A stretch of 64,000 nt of DNA from Clostridiales bacterium (GCA_018335855.1 JAGXRM010000060.1:1-64000), one strand, 5' to 3'; positions 32,060-41,250 are shown, counted from the stretch's first letter. The notes: generated from the letters alone by a model not told the origin. A program made the numbers and translations.

Positions 32060-33154
32060 ATGCAAATACAAGCAATCCCTTTTTTAACCAAGGCGCTACA
32101 GCCGCAAAACAACAAGCAGTCCCCCGGGAAGACCGGATTCCCTCCATCACCGTTTTTAGCACTGCTGGCCAGTATGTTGCAGCAGACCGATGCGCCCCTG
32201 AACGGTTTGATAACTACGCCGGATACTTCACTTGGTGACAATCCGCTCGCTCTTGAATTAAACATGATGAATCACGATGAGGAGCAGGAAGCGGAAATGG
32301 AGAGTAATTTACAGATACCACCGCTCTATACCCCCATAGTTCCGGTAGAGTTGACGAACGCTCAGGAAAAAACAGAGCAAGTGGCTCAGGTAAGCGTGAT
32401 GCCGGGTGATTCAACCAGACAGTTGGAGATGACCGGGCCGTTACAGCAGCAAATGACCGGACAGGAAGTGGCCGTGGATGAAGGGAGTGAAGAAACTCCG
32501 GAACGCAAGGTAGCGGGGAAACCAAATGAAGCAGGAAAGAGCGCAAAACAGTTTCCACCGGAAGCAGAACGACCCATTCAGGCTGCAGGGCGCGGACAGT
32601 CGCTCAGATTTCAGGCGGAACAGGTAAAAGAGCTGCCAAACCGGGAGAAGACGGAGCAAACTACGCTAAATAATACGGGTTTTTCCGCCCGGATAGCAAT
32701 GGAGACTCCGGCCGCCCTTTACGGCAAAGTGAATGTGGAGAGAGCGGCAGTTCTGGAACAAGTCCTGGAGAAGATGGTACTCAACAAAGATGAGAATGGT
32801 GAGTCCAGGATTTTTATCCGGTTAAAGCCGGCGGTTCTTGGCGAAGTGGAAATCAGGCTACGCATGGAAAACGGGCAGCTAAGCGGCAGTATTTTGGCAC
32901 AGAATTCTCAGGTGAAGGAAGTGCTGGAAACGGCAATGGCACAATTAAGGCAGCGTTTGGAAGCGCAGCAGATTCAGGTGGCTGAGCTGACGGTTACAGT
33001 AGGTCAGGAGCAGGGATTTCAGCAAGACAGAGGCTTTACAGGGCTGCCCTGGGAACAGGGTATGGCAAAGAAGTTCGGTGTCCCCAATGCTGACCTGGAC
33101 GAGATGCCTTTACCGGCAGGGATTTTACAAGGATTGATTGACGCAAGGGCGTAG
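32060..33154 (+). CDS. fliK: Flagellar hook-length control protein FliK
   Basis: A 364-residue protein. The N-terminal two-thirds is polar, Gln/Pro/Glu-rich and low in order (ruler region); the C-terminal Flg_hook domain contains RIFIRLKPAVLGEVEIRLRMENGQLSGSI-type sequence followed by LRQRLEAQQIQVAELTVTV. It measures hook length and switches FlhB specificity. RBS AAAGGAGGTG. Confidence 0.9.
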   Translation: MQIQAIPFLTKALQPQNNKQSPGKTGFPPSPFLALLASMLQQTDAPLNGLITTPDTSLGDNPLALELNMMNHDEEQEAEMESNLQIPPLYTPIVPVELTNAQEKTEQVAQVSVMPGDSTRQLEMTGPLQQQMTGQEVAVDEGSEETPERKVAGKPNEAGKSAKQFPPEAERPIQAAGRGQSLRFQAEQVKELPNREKTEQTTLNNTGFSARIAMETPAALYGKVNVERAAVLEQVLEKMVLNKDENGESRIFIRLKPAVLGEVEIRLRMENGQLSGSILAQNSQVKEVLETAMAQLRQRLEAQQIQVAELTVTVGQEQGFQQDRGFTGLPWEQGMAKKFGVPNADLDEMPLPAGILQGLIDARA

Positions 33155-33172
33155 CAGAAGGAGGTGTAGATT

Positions 33173-33598
33173 ATGACCACAGTGAATGCTACAGGTTCCG
33201 GAACGTACAACACAGGGACTGCGGAGAAAAAAACGGGTGCCATGCAGGAACTGGGTAAGGATGTTTTTCTTCAGCTGATGGTGACCCAGCTTAAGTACCA
33301 GGATCCATTGAATCCCCAGGATAACAGCGCGTTTGTAGCGCAGATGGCCCAATTTACATCACTTGAGCAGATGCAAAACCTGAATGCCACCGTTACGAAA
33401 CTTCTTGAGGCCCAGAACAGCATGTATGCAGGGGCACCGGCACTCTTAGGCAGACAGGTGGAAGTCTTCGGAGAAGCGGGTTTACGGACCGGGAGAGTAG
33501 ATGCCATCGTTTTTGATTTAGGCAAACCCAAGCTGATGGTGGATGGATTGAAGTACGGTATGGAAGCATTACAAAAAGTCTTTGGCGGTGACGAATAA
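33173..33598 (+). CDS. flgD: Flagellar hook assembly (cap) protein FlgD
   Basis: A 141-residue hook scaffolding protein. LGKDVFLQLMVTQLKYQDPLNPQDNSAFVAQMAQFTSLEQM is the FlgD signature. It is short, ending soon after the N-terminal region and one beta segment, as in many Firmicutes; the FlnI-like C-terminal domains of long FlgD are missing. Stop and next start overlap (TAATG). Confidence 0.95.
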   Translation: MTTVNATGSGTYNTGTAEKKTGAMQELGKDVFLQLMVTQLKYQDPLNPQDNSAFVAQMAQFTSLEQMQNLNATVTKLLEAQNSMYAGAPALLGRQVEVFGEAGLRTGRVDAIVFDLGKPKLMVDGLKYGMEALQKVFGGDE

Positions 33599-33990
33599 TG
33601 GATTCTAACGTGCGTTTCCCAAACCAACCGATACAGCCGTCCGCACCGGCGAGACAGCCTGCGAAACAGCCGATTAAGACAGGAACTCAGCCGGCATTTT
33701 CCCAGGTATGGCAGCAGGAATTACAAAAAGGTGAGGCAGTCATGTTTTCCTCTCACGCACTGCAGCGGTTGCAGACACGGAGCATAGAGCTAGATGCAGG
33801 CGACCTGGCAAAAATCAATGATGCAGTGGCGGCGGCAGAACGAAAAGGGGCGCGATCATCTTTACTCCTATACGATGATATCGCCATGGTAGCCAGCATC
33901 AGGAATAAGACCATTATTACAGCGATGAACGGCGAGGAACTGCGTGAACACATCTTTACCAACATTGATAGTGCGGTAATTATTAAGTAG
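33598..33990 (+). CDS. TIGR02530-type flagellar operon protein
   Basis: A 130-residue protein. The N-terminus is Pro/Gln-rich and the C-terminal domain (FSSHALQRLQTRSIELDAGDLAKINDAV ... VASIRNKTIITAMNG) is the conserved flagellar operon protein found between flgD and flgE in Firmicutes. It may contribute to hook assembly; its precise role is not established. Its start overlaps the flgD stop. Confidence 0.88.
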   Translation: MDSNVRFPNQPIQPSAPARQPAKQPIKTGTQPAFSQVWQQELQKGEAVMFSSHALQRLQTRSIELDAGDLAKINDAVAAAERKGARSSLLLYDDIAMVASIRNKTIITAMNGEELREHIFTNIDSAVIIK

Positions 33991-34067
33991 TGGCTGGACC
34001 TCAGCGAGGGAGCCACGGCCGTGGAACGATTGAAGCGGCTTATTCGCAATTAAAGGAGGTCATTCTT

Positions 34068-35333
34068 ATGATGAGATCGCTTTTTACAGCGGTTACCGGT
34101 CTGCGCAACCATCAGGTTAAGATGGATGTCATCGGTAACAATATCGCCAACGTTAACACCACCGCATATAAGAGCGGGCGGGTTCGGTTTCAGGATATCC
34201 TCAGTCAAAATATTCGTGGTGCCAGTGCACCTCAGTTGGGACGGGGGGGAATTAACCCCGCCCAGGTTGGCTTAGGGATGAGTATTGCCGGCATAGATAC
34301 TATCCATACTCAGGGCAGCTTGCAAAACACCGGCCGGGCGACAGACCTGGCCATCCAGGGGAATGGCTTTTTCGTCGTCAGTGACGGCATCAATTTGCTC
34401 TTTACCAGGGACGGCGCTTTTTCCCTCGGTGCCGATGGTGATCTGGTAAACGCCGGTAACGGGTACAAGCCTTTGGGCTGGCCGGCGGACGAGTTTGGCA
34501 ATATCAACACCAACGCGCCGCTGGGGCCTGTGAATATCCCCATCGGGGAAAGGGTGACAACACGCGCCACAGAAAACCTGCTTTTTAGCGCCAATCTGAA
34601 CGCTAATGCTGAGGCAGGCGAAGAACATACTGTGGAAGTGTTAGTCTACGACTCCCAGGGGCGGGTGCATATGGTTGAAATAACATTTACAAAACTGGCG
34701 GCTGTTAATCAGTGGGACTATGAGGTGGGTGACATTCAACTGCCAGGTGACCCTCCTCCTGCTCCTATTCCTGCTACGACTAACACCGGCACCCTGGTGT
34801 TTGACAACTTTGGAAACTTTGATGCGGATCACCTTAGTACTTCTGTACAGGCTTTTGGCTTTAACCTGTCCGCGCTTGGTGCTGAAAATCTCGAGATTAC
34901 TCCTCACTTCAATAACATGAGCCAGGTTGTAGGCTTAAGTAACGCCTTGGTTCGCTACCAGGACGGGTTCCCGGTGGGAGAGCTGGAGAGCTTCACCATC
35001 GGCAAATCCGGCGTTATCAGTGGTATTTACACCAACGGTCTGGTCCGGGAACTGGGGCAGATGGCTGTAGCCGGGTTCCCAAACCCAGAGGGTTTAATGA
35101 AAGCGGCAGCTAATATGTACCAGATTTCGTCGAACTCCGGTCAACCCCGGATTGGCGGTGCCGGTCTTGAAGGCCGCGGCATTATTGAGACGGCCACCCT
35201 GGAAATGTCTAATGTGGACCTTTCTTATGAGTTTACAGAAATGATTACCACATCCCGCGCATTTCAGGCCAATTCCCGGGTGATAACTTCATCCGATGAC
35301 CTGCTGCAGGAAGTGGTTAACCTAAAGCGGTAG
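34068..35333 (+). CDS. flgE: Flagellar hook protein FlgE
   Basis: A 421-residue hook subunit. [30 protein letters not shown] is the rod/hook N-terminal motif; the C-terminal SNVDLSYEFTEMITTSRAFQANSRVI is typical. ATG 34068 is chosen because AAAGGAGG lies about 10 bases upstream; an open frame back to 33990 encodes unrelated residues over a small hairpin (33991-34015). No flbD/swrD-like gene follows; motA comes next. Confidence 0.96.
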   Translation: MMRSLFTAVTGLRNHQVKMDVIGNNIANVNTTAYKSGRVRFQDILSQNIRGASAPQLGRGGINPAQVGLGMSIAGIDTIHTQGSLQNTGRATDLAIQGNGFFVVSDGINLLFTRDGAFSLGADGDLVNAGNGYKPLGWPADEFGNINTNAPLGPVNIPIGERVTTRATENLLFSANLNANAEAGEEHTVEVLVYDSQGRVHMVEITFTKLAAVNQWDYEVGDIQLPGDPPPAPIPATTNTGTLVFDNFGNFDADHLSTSVQAFGFNLSALGAENLEITPHFNNMSQVVGLSNALVRYQDGFPVGELESFTIGKSGVISGIYTNGLVRELGQMAVAGFPNPEGLMKAAANMYQISSNSGQPRIGGAGLEGRGIIETATLEMSNVDLSYEFTEMITTSRAFQANSRVITSSDDLLQEVVNLKR

Positions 35334-35351
35334 AGTTGTGAGGTGACAGAT

Positions 35352-36182
35352 TTGCAACAGCGTATGGATTTTATGACTATTCTGGGGATTGGCCTTGGCA
35401 TATCTCTGGTCTTTGGTGCAATTGCCATGGGCGGCAGCATGATGGTGTTTTGGAGCATGTCCTCCGTCATGATTACCGTCGGCGGTTCCTTTGCAGCGCT
35501 ACTGATTAATTTTCAACTGCCCCAAATTACCATGGTTTACCGGGTGACTAAAAACGCCTTTGTCAATGAGATGAAGGAAGTCAGTGAACTGATCGAGCTT
35601 TTTGTCCGTCTCGGACAAAAAGCTCGGCGGGAGGGGCTGTTAGCTCTGGAGGATGAACTGGCGGATATGGACGATACATTTTTGGCCAACGGGCTGCAAA
35701 TGGTAATCGACGGGTTGGAGCCGGAGTTAATCCGCGATATCATGGATACTGAAATTTCTGCCACGGAATCGCGGCACAAGATGGGGCAGGATGTGTTTCG
35801 TGCCTGGGGTGCACTGGCACCTGCCTTCGGTATGATTGGTACGCTGATTGGCTTGATTCAGATGTTAACGAATCTGAATGATCCCAGTAAAATCGGCCCC
35901 GGTATGGCTGTGGCTCTTTTAACGACGTTTTACGGGGCGTTGCTGGCTAACTTACTCTTTATCCCCCTGGCAGGTAAACTGGCCATTCGCAGTGAAGCTG
36001 AAATTACCCTGAAGGAAGCGGTCATTGAGGGAATTCTCTCTATCCAGGCAGGTACAAACCCCCGTATACTCCAGGAAAAAATGAAGGCGTTTGCTTCACC
36101 GAAACAACGTGAAGATATGGAGCGGCAGAGTCAGGAGCGGCAGTCGCAGAGCGGCGAGGAAGTGATCTTTGACAATGCCTAG
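35352..36182 (+). CDS. motA: Flagellar motor stator protein MotA
   Basis: A 276-residue stator subunit with four membrane helices (about 9-28, 31-52, 150-172, 185-206). WGALAPAFGMIGTLIGLIQML and KIGPGMAVALLTTFYGALLANL are the MotA/TolQ signatures; the cytoplasmic loop carries the charged torque residues. TTG 35352 is preferred (GAGGTGA 5 bases before); ATG 35364 is an alternative. Confidence 0.95.
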   Translation: MQQRMDFMTILGIGLGISLVFGAIAMGGSMMVFWSMSSVMITVGGSFAALLINFQLPQITMVYRVTKNAFVNEMKEVSELIELFVRLGQKARREGLLALEDELADMDDTFLANGLQMVIDGLEPELIRDIMDTEISATESRHKMGQDVFRAWGALAPAFGMIGTLIGLIQMLTNLNDPSKIGPGMAVALLTTFYGALLANLLFIPLAGKLAIRSEAEITLKEAVIEGILSIQAGTNPRILQEKMKAFASPKQREDMERQSQERQSQSGEEVIFDNA

Positions 36183-36873
36183 AAAACGTAAGCCCCCGGT
36201 TCAGCCTGCCGGTTCACCAGAATGGATGACCACATATGGTGATATGGTGACTCTGCTTCTATGTTTCTTTATTCTGCTCTACTCGTACTCCGTGATTGAT
36301 GTGCAGAAGTTCGCCCAGATTATCTCTTCTATCCAGGTTTCATTTCTCGGTGAGAAGGGGATTATGGAACAGTCCATTGAGCCGTCCAAAGGGGAAATGA
36401 TCGAACTCAGTCTGGATCATAAATTCCAGGATGTTCTTGTTACCTACCAGACGGTGAAAGAGTACTTAAAAGAAGAAGGACTGGAGCAGGACGTTAAGAT
36501 TCGGATTGAAGACCGGGGAGTTGTGCTGGAAATCGAAGACAGGATACTTTTTGATTCTGCCAGGGCCGATATAAGGCGGGAGGCAGAACAGATGCTTGTC
36601 AAGGTCGCCGGTATTCTGGCAAAGCTGCCAAACAAGATTCTTGTAGAGGGACATACAGATAATATCCCGATTAATACAGTTTTCTTTCCGTCAAACTGGG
36701 AGTTGTCGGTGGCCAGGGCTGTACGGGTCGTTCGTTTCCTCAGTGAAGCAGTAAATTTGCCGTCAGAACGTTTTATTGCCACGGGCTACGGCCAATACCA
36801 GCCCATTGCCAGCAATGAAACGGCAGAGGGCCGGGCAAAAAACCGCCGTGTTAATATCGTAATATCTCAGTAA
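36175..36873 (+). CDS. motB: Flagellar motor stator protein MotB
   Basis: A 232-residue stator subunit. One membrane helix near residues 18-40 holds the ion-carrying Asp (TTYGDMVTLLLCFFILLYS). The C-terminal OmpA-like peptidoglycan-binding domain has VEGHTDNIPI and NWELSVARAVRVVRFL. ATG 36175 overlaps motA by eight bases. Whether protons or sodium are used is not evident. Confidence 0.95.
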   Translation: MPRKRKPPVQPAGSPEWMTTYGDMVTLLLCFFILLYSYSVIDVQKFAQIISSIQVSFLGEKGIMEQSIEPSKGEMIELSLDHKFQDVLVTYQTVKEYLKEEGLEQDVKIRIEDRGVVLEIEDRILFDSARADIRREAEQMLVKVAGILAKLPNKILVEGHTDNIPINTVFFPSNWELSVARAVRVVRFLSEAVNLPSERFIATGYGQYQPIASNETAEGRAKNRRVNIVISQ

Positions 36874-36896
36874 TCAGTGCGCCTAGGAGGTTAGGT

Positions 36897-37409
36897 ATGA
36901 GTAAGGAAACAAAGGAAACTAATGAAACAAAAAAAGAAAAAAAAGGCGGCATGAAGAAGCTACTTATAGTATTTGTCGTTATCATCGCGGTTGTAGCGCT
37001 GGTTATTGCCATTTCCACTGTTGTCAGTGCCTTATACCTGCGCGATGCAGGGGGACGGCAACAGGAACAGGAACAGCAAGTGAGTACGCCTAAAGACGCA
37101 AACCCTCTTTACAAGATGTACGGGCCGCAGGATTTTACTGTTAATTTGCTGGACACCGACACTCGCCGCTACCTTAAAGTGACTCTCACATTAGGCTATG
37201 AGGAACGGGCATTGACAAAGGAATTAGAACAGCGAAAAGCGCAGGTCAGAGATGTGATTATTAATGTGCTGCGCAATCAAACAGTGGAAGATATTTTAGA
37301 CGCAGAAGGCACAAACAAACTACGTAGGGTAATGATTACTGAACTTAACACGATACTCTCCCGCGGTGAAATTAAGGATATTTATTTCACCGATTTTCTC
37401 ATACAGTAA
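36897..37409 (+). CDS. fliL: Flagellar basal-body associated protein FliL
   Basis: A 170-residue protein with a lysine-rich cytoplasmic start, one membrane helix (about 20-45) and a C-terminal FliL domain (DFTVNLLDTDTRRYLKVTLTLGYE; GEIKDIYFTDFLIQ). It supports stator function. In most Firmicutes fliM follows; here a FliN-like gene does. Confidence 0.92.
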   Translation: MSKETKETNETKKEKKGGMKKLLIVFVVIIAVVALVIAISTVVSALYLRDAGGRQQEQEQQVSTPKDANPLYKMYGPQDFTVNLLDTDTRRYLKVTLTLGYEERALTKELEQRKAQVRDVIINVLRNQTVEDILDAEGTNKLRRVMITELNTILSRGEIKDIYFTDFLIQ

Positions 37410-37454
37410 CCCATTACCTAAAGAAAGAGCTTATGTAAAAAAGGCGGTGAAACC

Positions 37455-37928
37455 ATGTCTTCCTTTCTGTCACAAAAAGAAATAGAGCAATTAATGAACA
37501 AGCTGAACTCTGATGTGGTGGATGCCGTAAAGAGTGAGCGGATGACCTCAGAAGCAATAGAGTCTTCAGTCGGGGCTGGAGGAAAAACGGTTGCAAAGGA
37601 AATACCAATACAGGAAATTGAGATTGTTCGTTTTCCCGAGCTGGAAATAATAAAGGCCCGCCCGGAAAAGCGGGATTTGACTGCATTCCGGTCTGTCCCC
37701 GTCAGATTGAGTCTGGATCTTGGGGCAGCGGTTCTTACCATTCGCGATGTGCTCTCTTTGCAGAAAGGTTCTATAGTCAAGCTTAACAAGTTAGCCGGTG
37801 AAAATGTTACTCTCCGTGTCAACGGCAGGTCCATGGCTTTAGGGGAAGTCGTGGTTATTAACGATAATTTCGGTTTCAGAGTAACCGGCATGGGCACGAC
37901 GGCTGAGAAGGAAAAGGAGCAAGAATAA
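37455..37928 (+). CDS. fliN: FliN-like motor switch protein (first copy)
   Basis: A 157-residue C-ring protein. The N-terminal SFLSQKEIEQLMNKL resembles the CheY-binding peptide of FliM/FliY (consensus LSQxEIDxLL). A linker is followed by one SpoA (FliN) domain (SVPVRLSLDLGAAVLTIRDVL; RVNGRSMALGEVVVINDNFGFRV). It occupies the place between fliL and fliO where fliM-fliY or fliM-fliN are usual. A second FliN is at 52280. It may build a distinct part of the switch. Confidence 0.85.
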   Translation: MSSFLSQKEIEQLMNKLNSDVVDAVKSERMTSEAIESSVGAGGKTVAKEIPIQEIEIVRFPELEIIKARPEKRDLTAFRSVPVRLSLDLGAAVLTIRDVLSLQKGSIVKLNKLAGENVTLRVNGRSMALGEVVVINDNFGFRVTGMGTTAEKEKEQE

Positions 37929-38347
37929 TGCTTGAAACATTACGTATTCTTGTCTCTCTCAGCCTTGTCCTGTTGCTGGCGTACTGGTCGCTACGGGTTT
38001 TGTTGCCCCGCCTCCAGACGGGCCGTGCCGACCTCGGCGGTTCCATGCGGATCCTGGATCGATTACCGCTGGGTATGCGAAGCTACCTGTGTGTAGTTAA
38101 AGTGGGTGAGAAAATCTTTTTAATCAGTGTATCACCCGGTAGTGTGCAGTTCCTGGCTGAAATTCCTTCAGACGGAATCGGGGAGCTAGGCGCTGACCCG
38201 CCGGTTCCGCCCAGTTTCAGCGAAATATTACAATCGAGTCGGGGAGCGGCGGAAAATGCCTGGGAACAAGTTCTTGAGCGGGCATCGCTATTTAAAGAGA
38301 AAAAGCGGGGAAGCAGTCATGACAAAAAAGATCATAACGACGATTAG
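37928..38347 (+). CDS. fliO: Flagellar biosynthetic protein FliO/FliZ
   Basis: A 139-residue protein with one N-terminal membrane helix (about 4-22) and a FliO-type domain (LDRLPLGMRSYLCVVKVGEKIFLISVSPGSVQFLAEI). FliO helps assemble the FliP ring. ATG overlaps the last base of the preceding stop (TAATG). It overlaps fliP by 29 bases. Confidence 0.88.
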   Translation: MLETLRILVSLSLVLLLAYWSLRVLLPRLQTGRADLGGSMRILDRLPLGMRSYLCVVKVGEKIFLISVSPGSVQFLAEIPSDGIGELGADPPVPPSFSEILQSSRGAAENAWEQVLERASLFKEKKRGSSHDKKDHNDD

Positions 38348-39086
38348 TTTCGGCCTGTTTCTCCTTTTATTGGCAGTTCTTTTTTCTTCCCGTGCAGGAG
38401 CCCAGCCCCTGCCTTTCCCTAATCTAAATCTGGAAGTCAACACATCATCTGAGCCCGAACAGGTAGTTGGCTCCCTGCAATTACTACTTTTGCTTACCGT
38501 GTTAACGCTGGTGCCGGCTATTTTAGCGTTAATGACTTCTTTTACGCGCATTGTGGTTGTTCTGTCTTTTATCCGCAACGCATTGGCAACACAGCAAACA
38601 CCACCCAACCAGGTGTTAATAGGCTTAGCTTTGTTTCTCACCTTCTTTGTGATGGCTCCGGTGTACAGGCAAATTAATGAAACCGCAATTCAGCCGTACC
38701 TGGCCGGGGAAATGGAGCAGGATGACGCATTGGCCGTTGGTGCGGCGCCGCTCCGTGAGTTTATGTTTGCCCAGACCAGGGAGAAAGATCTGGCGCTCTT
38801 TGTGAATATTGCCGGTGCCGACCGTCCGCGGACGAAGGATGATGTGGCTATGCATGTTCTGGTCCCGGCCTTCGTAATCTCGGAGTTAAAGACGGCTTTC
38901 CAGATGGGTTTCATGATTTTTGTTCCCTTTTTAATTATCGATATGGTGGTGGCCAGTACCCTGATGTCCATGGGTATGTTTATGCTCCCGCCGGTTATGG
39001 TTTCCTTGCCGTTTAAGCTGCTGCTTTTCGTCATGGTGGACGGATGGCATATGGTCGTTAAATCTTTGGTGGAAAGCTTCTTCTAG
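38319..39086 (+). CDS. fliP: Flagellar biosynthetic protein FliP
   Basis: A 255-residue core component of the export gate. A cleavable-type signal region (residues 1-28) precedes SFTRIVVVLSFIRNALATQQTPPNQVLIGLALFLTF, the FliP signature; FVISELKTAFQMGFMIFVPFLIIDMVVAS lies near the end. ATG 38319 is chosen because upstream residues in that frame are not FliP-like. Confidence 0.95.
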   Translation: MTKKIITTISFGLFLLLLAVLFSSRAGAQPLPFPNLNLEVNTSSEPEQVVGSLQLLLLLTVLTLVPAILALMTSFTRIVVVLSFIRNALATQQTPPNQVLIGLALFLTFFVMAPVYRQINETAIQPYLAGEMEQDDALAVGAAPLREFMFAQTREKDLALFVNIAGADRPRTKDDVAMHVLVPAFVISELKTAFQMGFMIFVPFLIIDMVVASTLMSMGMFMLPPVMVSLPFKLLLFVMVDGWHMVVKSLVESFF

Positions 39087-39104
39087 TAACCGGGGGGTGT
39101 AGAA

Positions 39105-39374
39105 ATGTCCCATGATTTTGTCCTGTCCCTGGCCAGGGACGCCATCTGGACAACCTTAATGATTGCCGCGCCACTTCTGATATTAAGCCTTACGGTGGGC
39201 CTTGGCATCAGTATTTTTCAGGCTACAACGCAAATTCAGGAACAGACACTGACATTTGTGCCTAAAATTGTTGCTGTTTTTCTCGGCATTCTCATTTTTG
39301 GCAGTTGGATGCTGACAATGATTGTCCAATTTACGAATCAGGTCTTTGCCCAACTTGGCTCATTCGGGCTGTAA
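39105..39374 (+). CDS. fliQ: Flagellar biosynthetic protein FliQ
   Basis: An 89-residue export-gate subunit with two membrane helices. LILSLTVGLGISIFQATTQIQEQTLTFVPKI is diagnostic. RBS GGGGGGTG. fliR starts 5 bases after its stop. Confidence 0.96.
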   Translation: MSHDFVLSLARDAIWTTLMIAAPLLILSLTVGLGISIFQATTQIQEQTLTFVPKIVAVFLGILIFGSWMLTMIVQFTNQVFAQLGSFGL

Positions 39375-39379
39375 GAGGG

Positions 39380-40141
39380 ATGAGTGCGGAACAATGGTCT
39401 GTACTATTTCTGATGTTCGTCCGTATTACTGCACTGGTCACAGTTTTGCCGTTTTTCTCCTGGCGCGGTGTGCCGGCGCTGGCCAAAATTGGATTTTCCG
39501 CATTACTGGCATATTTACTGTTTTTAGTACAAAATCCGGCGCCGCAACCGCTGCAAGCCCACTTTTTTCTTCATGTCCTGTCGGCGGGTTCGGAAGTGCT
39601 CTTTGGTCTGGCGTTAGGATTTGCTGTGATGTTGATATTTGCAGCAATCCGTATCGGAGGACAGTTGATCGACATGCAAGCCGGGTTAATTATGTCCTCG
39701 ATATTTGACCCGCAGGCCGGGAGCCACGTTACCCTTTTTGGTCAGTTTTACTATCTGTTCGCTATCGTATTTTATCTGTCACTGAACGGACATCATATGT
39801 TATTTGCCGCGTTAGCCCGTTCATTTGTCCTGGTGCCGCCCGGTGGTGCCGTTTTTCAGGCCTCTTTAGTTCCCCATTTTATGCACTTTTTCTTTCAGAT
39901 GTTTGTAATCGCGTTCCAGTTAGCTGCACCCGTTGTCATGGTGCTGATTTTTAGTGACCTGGCGCTGGGCTTGATCTCCAAAACGGTTCCCCAATTACAT
40001 GTGTTCATGGTGGGGATGCCGTTGAAGGCAGGGGTTGCTTTATTTATCATCTACATAATCTTTCCTTACTTTGCCCAGGTCCTGGAGACGGTTTTCAACC
40101 AGCTTCATGGCAACCTGTCTCAGATCATCGGCCTCTTGTAA
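39380..40141 (+). CDS. fliR: Flagellar biosynthetic protein FliR
   Basis: A 253-residue export-gate subunit with about six membrane helices. FVRITALVTVLPFFSWRGVPALAKIG and LGLISKTVPQLHVFMVGMPLKAGVAL are FliR signatures. ATG 39380 directly abuts AGAGGG, so the RBS spacing is poor. Its stop (TTG TAA) is followed without gap, in the -1 frame, by codons for the conserved FlhB N-terminus. Confidence 0.94.
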   Translation: MSAEQWSVLFLMFVRITALVTVLPFFSWRGVPALAKIGFSALLAYLLFLVQNPAPQPLQAHFFLHVLSAGSEVLFGLALGFAVMLIFAAIRIGGQLIDMQAGLIMSSIFDPQAGSHVTLFGQFYYLFAIVFYLSLNGHHMLFAALARSFVLVPPGGAVFQASLVPHFMHFFFQMFVIAFQLAAPVVMVLIFSDLALGLISKTVPQLHVFMVGMPLKAGVALFIIYIIFPYFAQVLETVFNQLHGNLSQIIGLL

Positions 40142-40167
40142 AAGCGAAGAGTCCCTTTGACCTGCAG

Positions 40168-41217
40168 TTGTTTGCTGAAGGGGAAAAGACGGAACAAGCT
40201 ACCCCACGGCGTCAGCAGGAAGCACGGAAAAAGGGACAGGTTGTTAAGTCGGGCGAACTTACTTCTGCCGTTAATCTACTGGCAATGACGATGCTTTTTT
40301 TAGCCGCAGGCCAGCTTATCTTCGGGTACTTAGGCAATATGACCGTCCGGTTTTTAGGGATGAACGGGTCGTTTCTCACGGCAGGTAACATGGATGCCTT
40401 GGTCTTAATGGCACTGGGAGATTTCTTTGTGCTGATGTCACCGATTTTTCTGACTGCCATTTTAGCTGGACTGGCCATCAACTATTTACAGGTGGGCTTT
40501 CTGTTTACCACCGAACCGTTAAATCCTCAGTTCAATCGTTTGAACCCGGCAGAGGGATTCAAAAAAATTGTCTCTAAACGGGCAATTTTTGAGCTGGTTA
40601 AGTCACTGCTGAAAATTTGTCTTGTGGGCCTTGTTGCCTTTCTCTTTGTCCGGGGACAGTTGGAGACGTTGCTTCTAACGTTATACCAGGATATTAACGG
40701 TGTCTGGCAAACATTGAGCAGTTTGGCCTTATCCTTATCCCTGCGCATTGTTGTTATTTTTCTTTCCCTGTCGGTGCTGGATTATATCTATCAACGCTAT
40801 GAGCACAATCAAAACCTGAAGATGTCCAAACAGGAAGTGAAGGAAGAGTTTAAGCAGATGGAAGGGGATCCGCAGTTAAAAGCAAGATTGCGGGAACGTC
40901 AGCGCAAAATGTCGATGCAGCGGATGATGCAGGATGTCCCCAGTGCGACGGTGGTTATTACCAACCCTACAGAATTGGCGGTAGCACTGCGTTACCGGGA
41001 CGGAGCAGACCAGGCTCCCACTGTCGTTGCCAAAGGAGCGGCGCTCATGGCTAAACGGATAAGGGATTTGGCGGGAGAGCACGATGTGCCCATCATTGAA
41101 AATAAACCTGTGGCCCGCATGATTTATGATCAGGTGGAAGTGGGGCAGGAAATTCCGGTGGATCTGTACCAGGCTGTGGCAGAGATATTGGCCATTGTCT
41201 ATCGTATAAAACAGTAA
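40168..41217 (+). CDS. flhB: Flagellar export switch protein FlhB
   Basis: An export-gate protein, 349 residues from TTG 40168. EKTEQATPRRQQEARKKGQVVKSGEL is the FlhB N-terminus; four membrane helices and a cytoplasmic domain follow. The autocleavage loop reads NPTE instead of the usual NPTH. The residues FDLQ just before TTG 40168 belong to the conserved FlhB start (compare xDLQFFAGEKTE), so the true start is upstream, yet that frame has no ATG, GTG or TTG and reaches back to GTA 40138 at the fliR stop. A natural FliR-FlhB fusion is known in some clostridia. Confidence 0.93.
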   Translation: MFAEGEKTEQATPRRQQEARKKGQVVKSGELTSAVNLLAMTMLFLAAGQLIFGYLGNMTVRFLGMNGSFLTAGNMDALVLMALGDFFVLMSPIFLTAILAGLAINYLQVGFLFTTEPLNPQFNRLNPAEGFKKIVSKRAIFELVKSLLKICLVGLVAFLFVRGQLETLLLTLYQDINGVWQTLSSLALSLSLRIVVIFLSLSVLDYIYQRYEHNQNLKMSKQEVKEEFKQMEGDPQLKARLRERQRKMSMQRMMQDVPSATVVITNPTELAVALRYRDGADQAPTVVAKGAALMAKRIRDLAGEHDVPIIENKPVARMIYDQVEVGQEIPVDLYQAVAEILAIVYRIKQ

Positions 41218-41250
41218 ACTGAGTTTATCTAAAAACTGGGGGAGGCACAC

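Noticed and set aside
26779-36571. GCCGATAT words in fliE (about 26780) and motB (about 36565) as sigma-28 promoters
   Set aside because: Neither has a TAAA at 15 bases upstream and both are inside coding sequence in mid-operon.
37455-37928. Decayed fliM remnant after fliL
   Set aside because: The gene has an intact start, linker and complete SpoA domain of FliN length; no frameshifted FliM middle domain is present.
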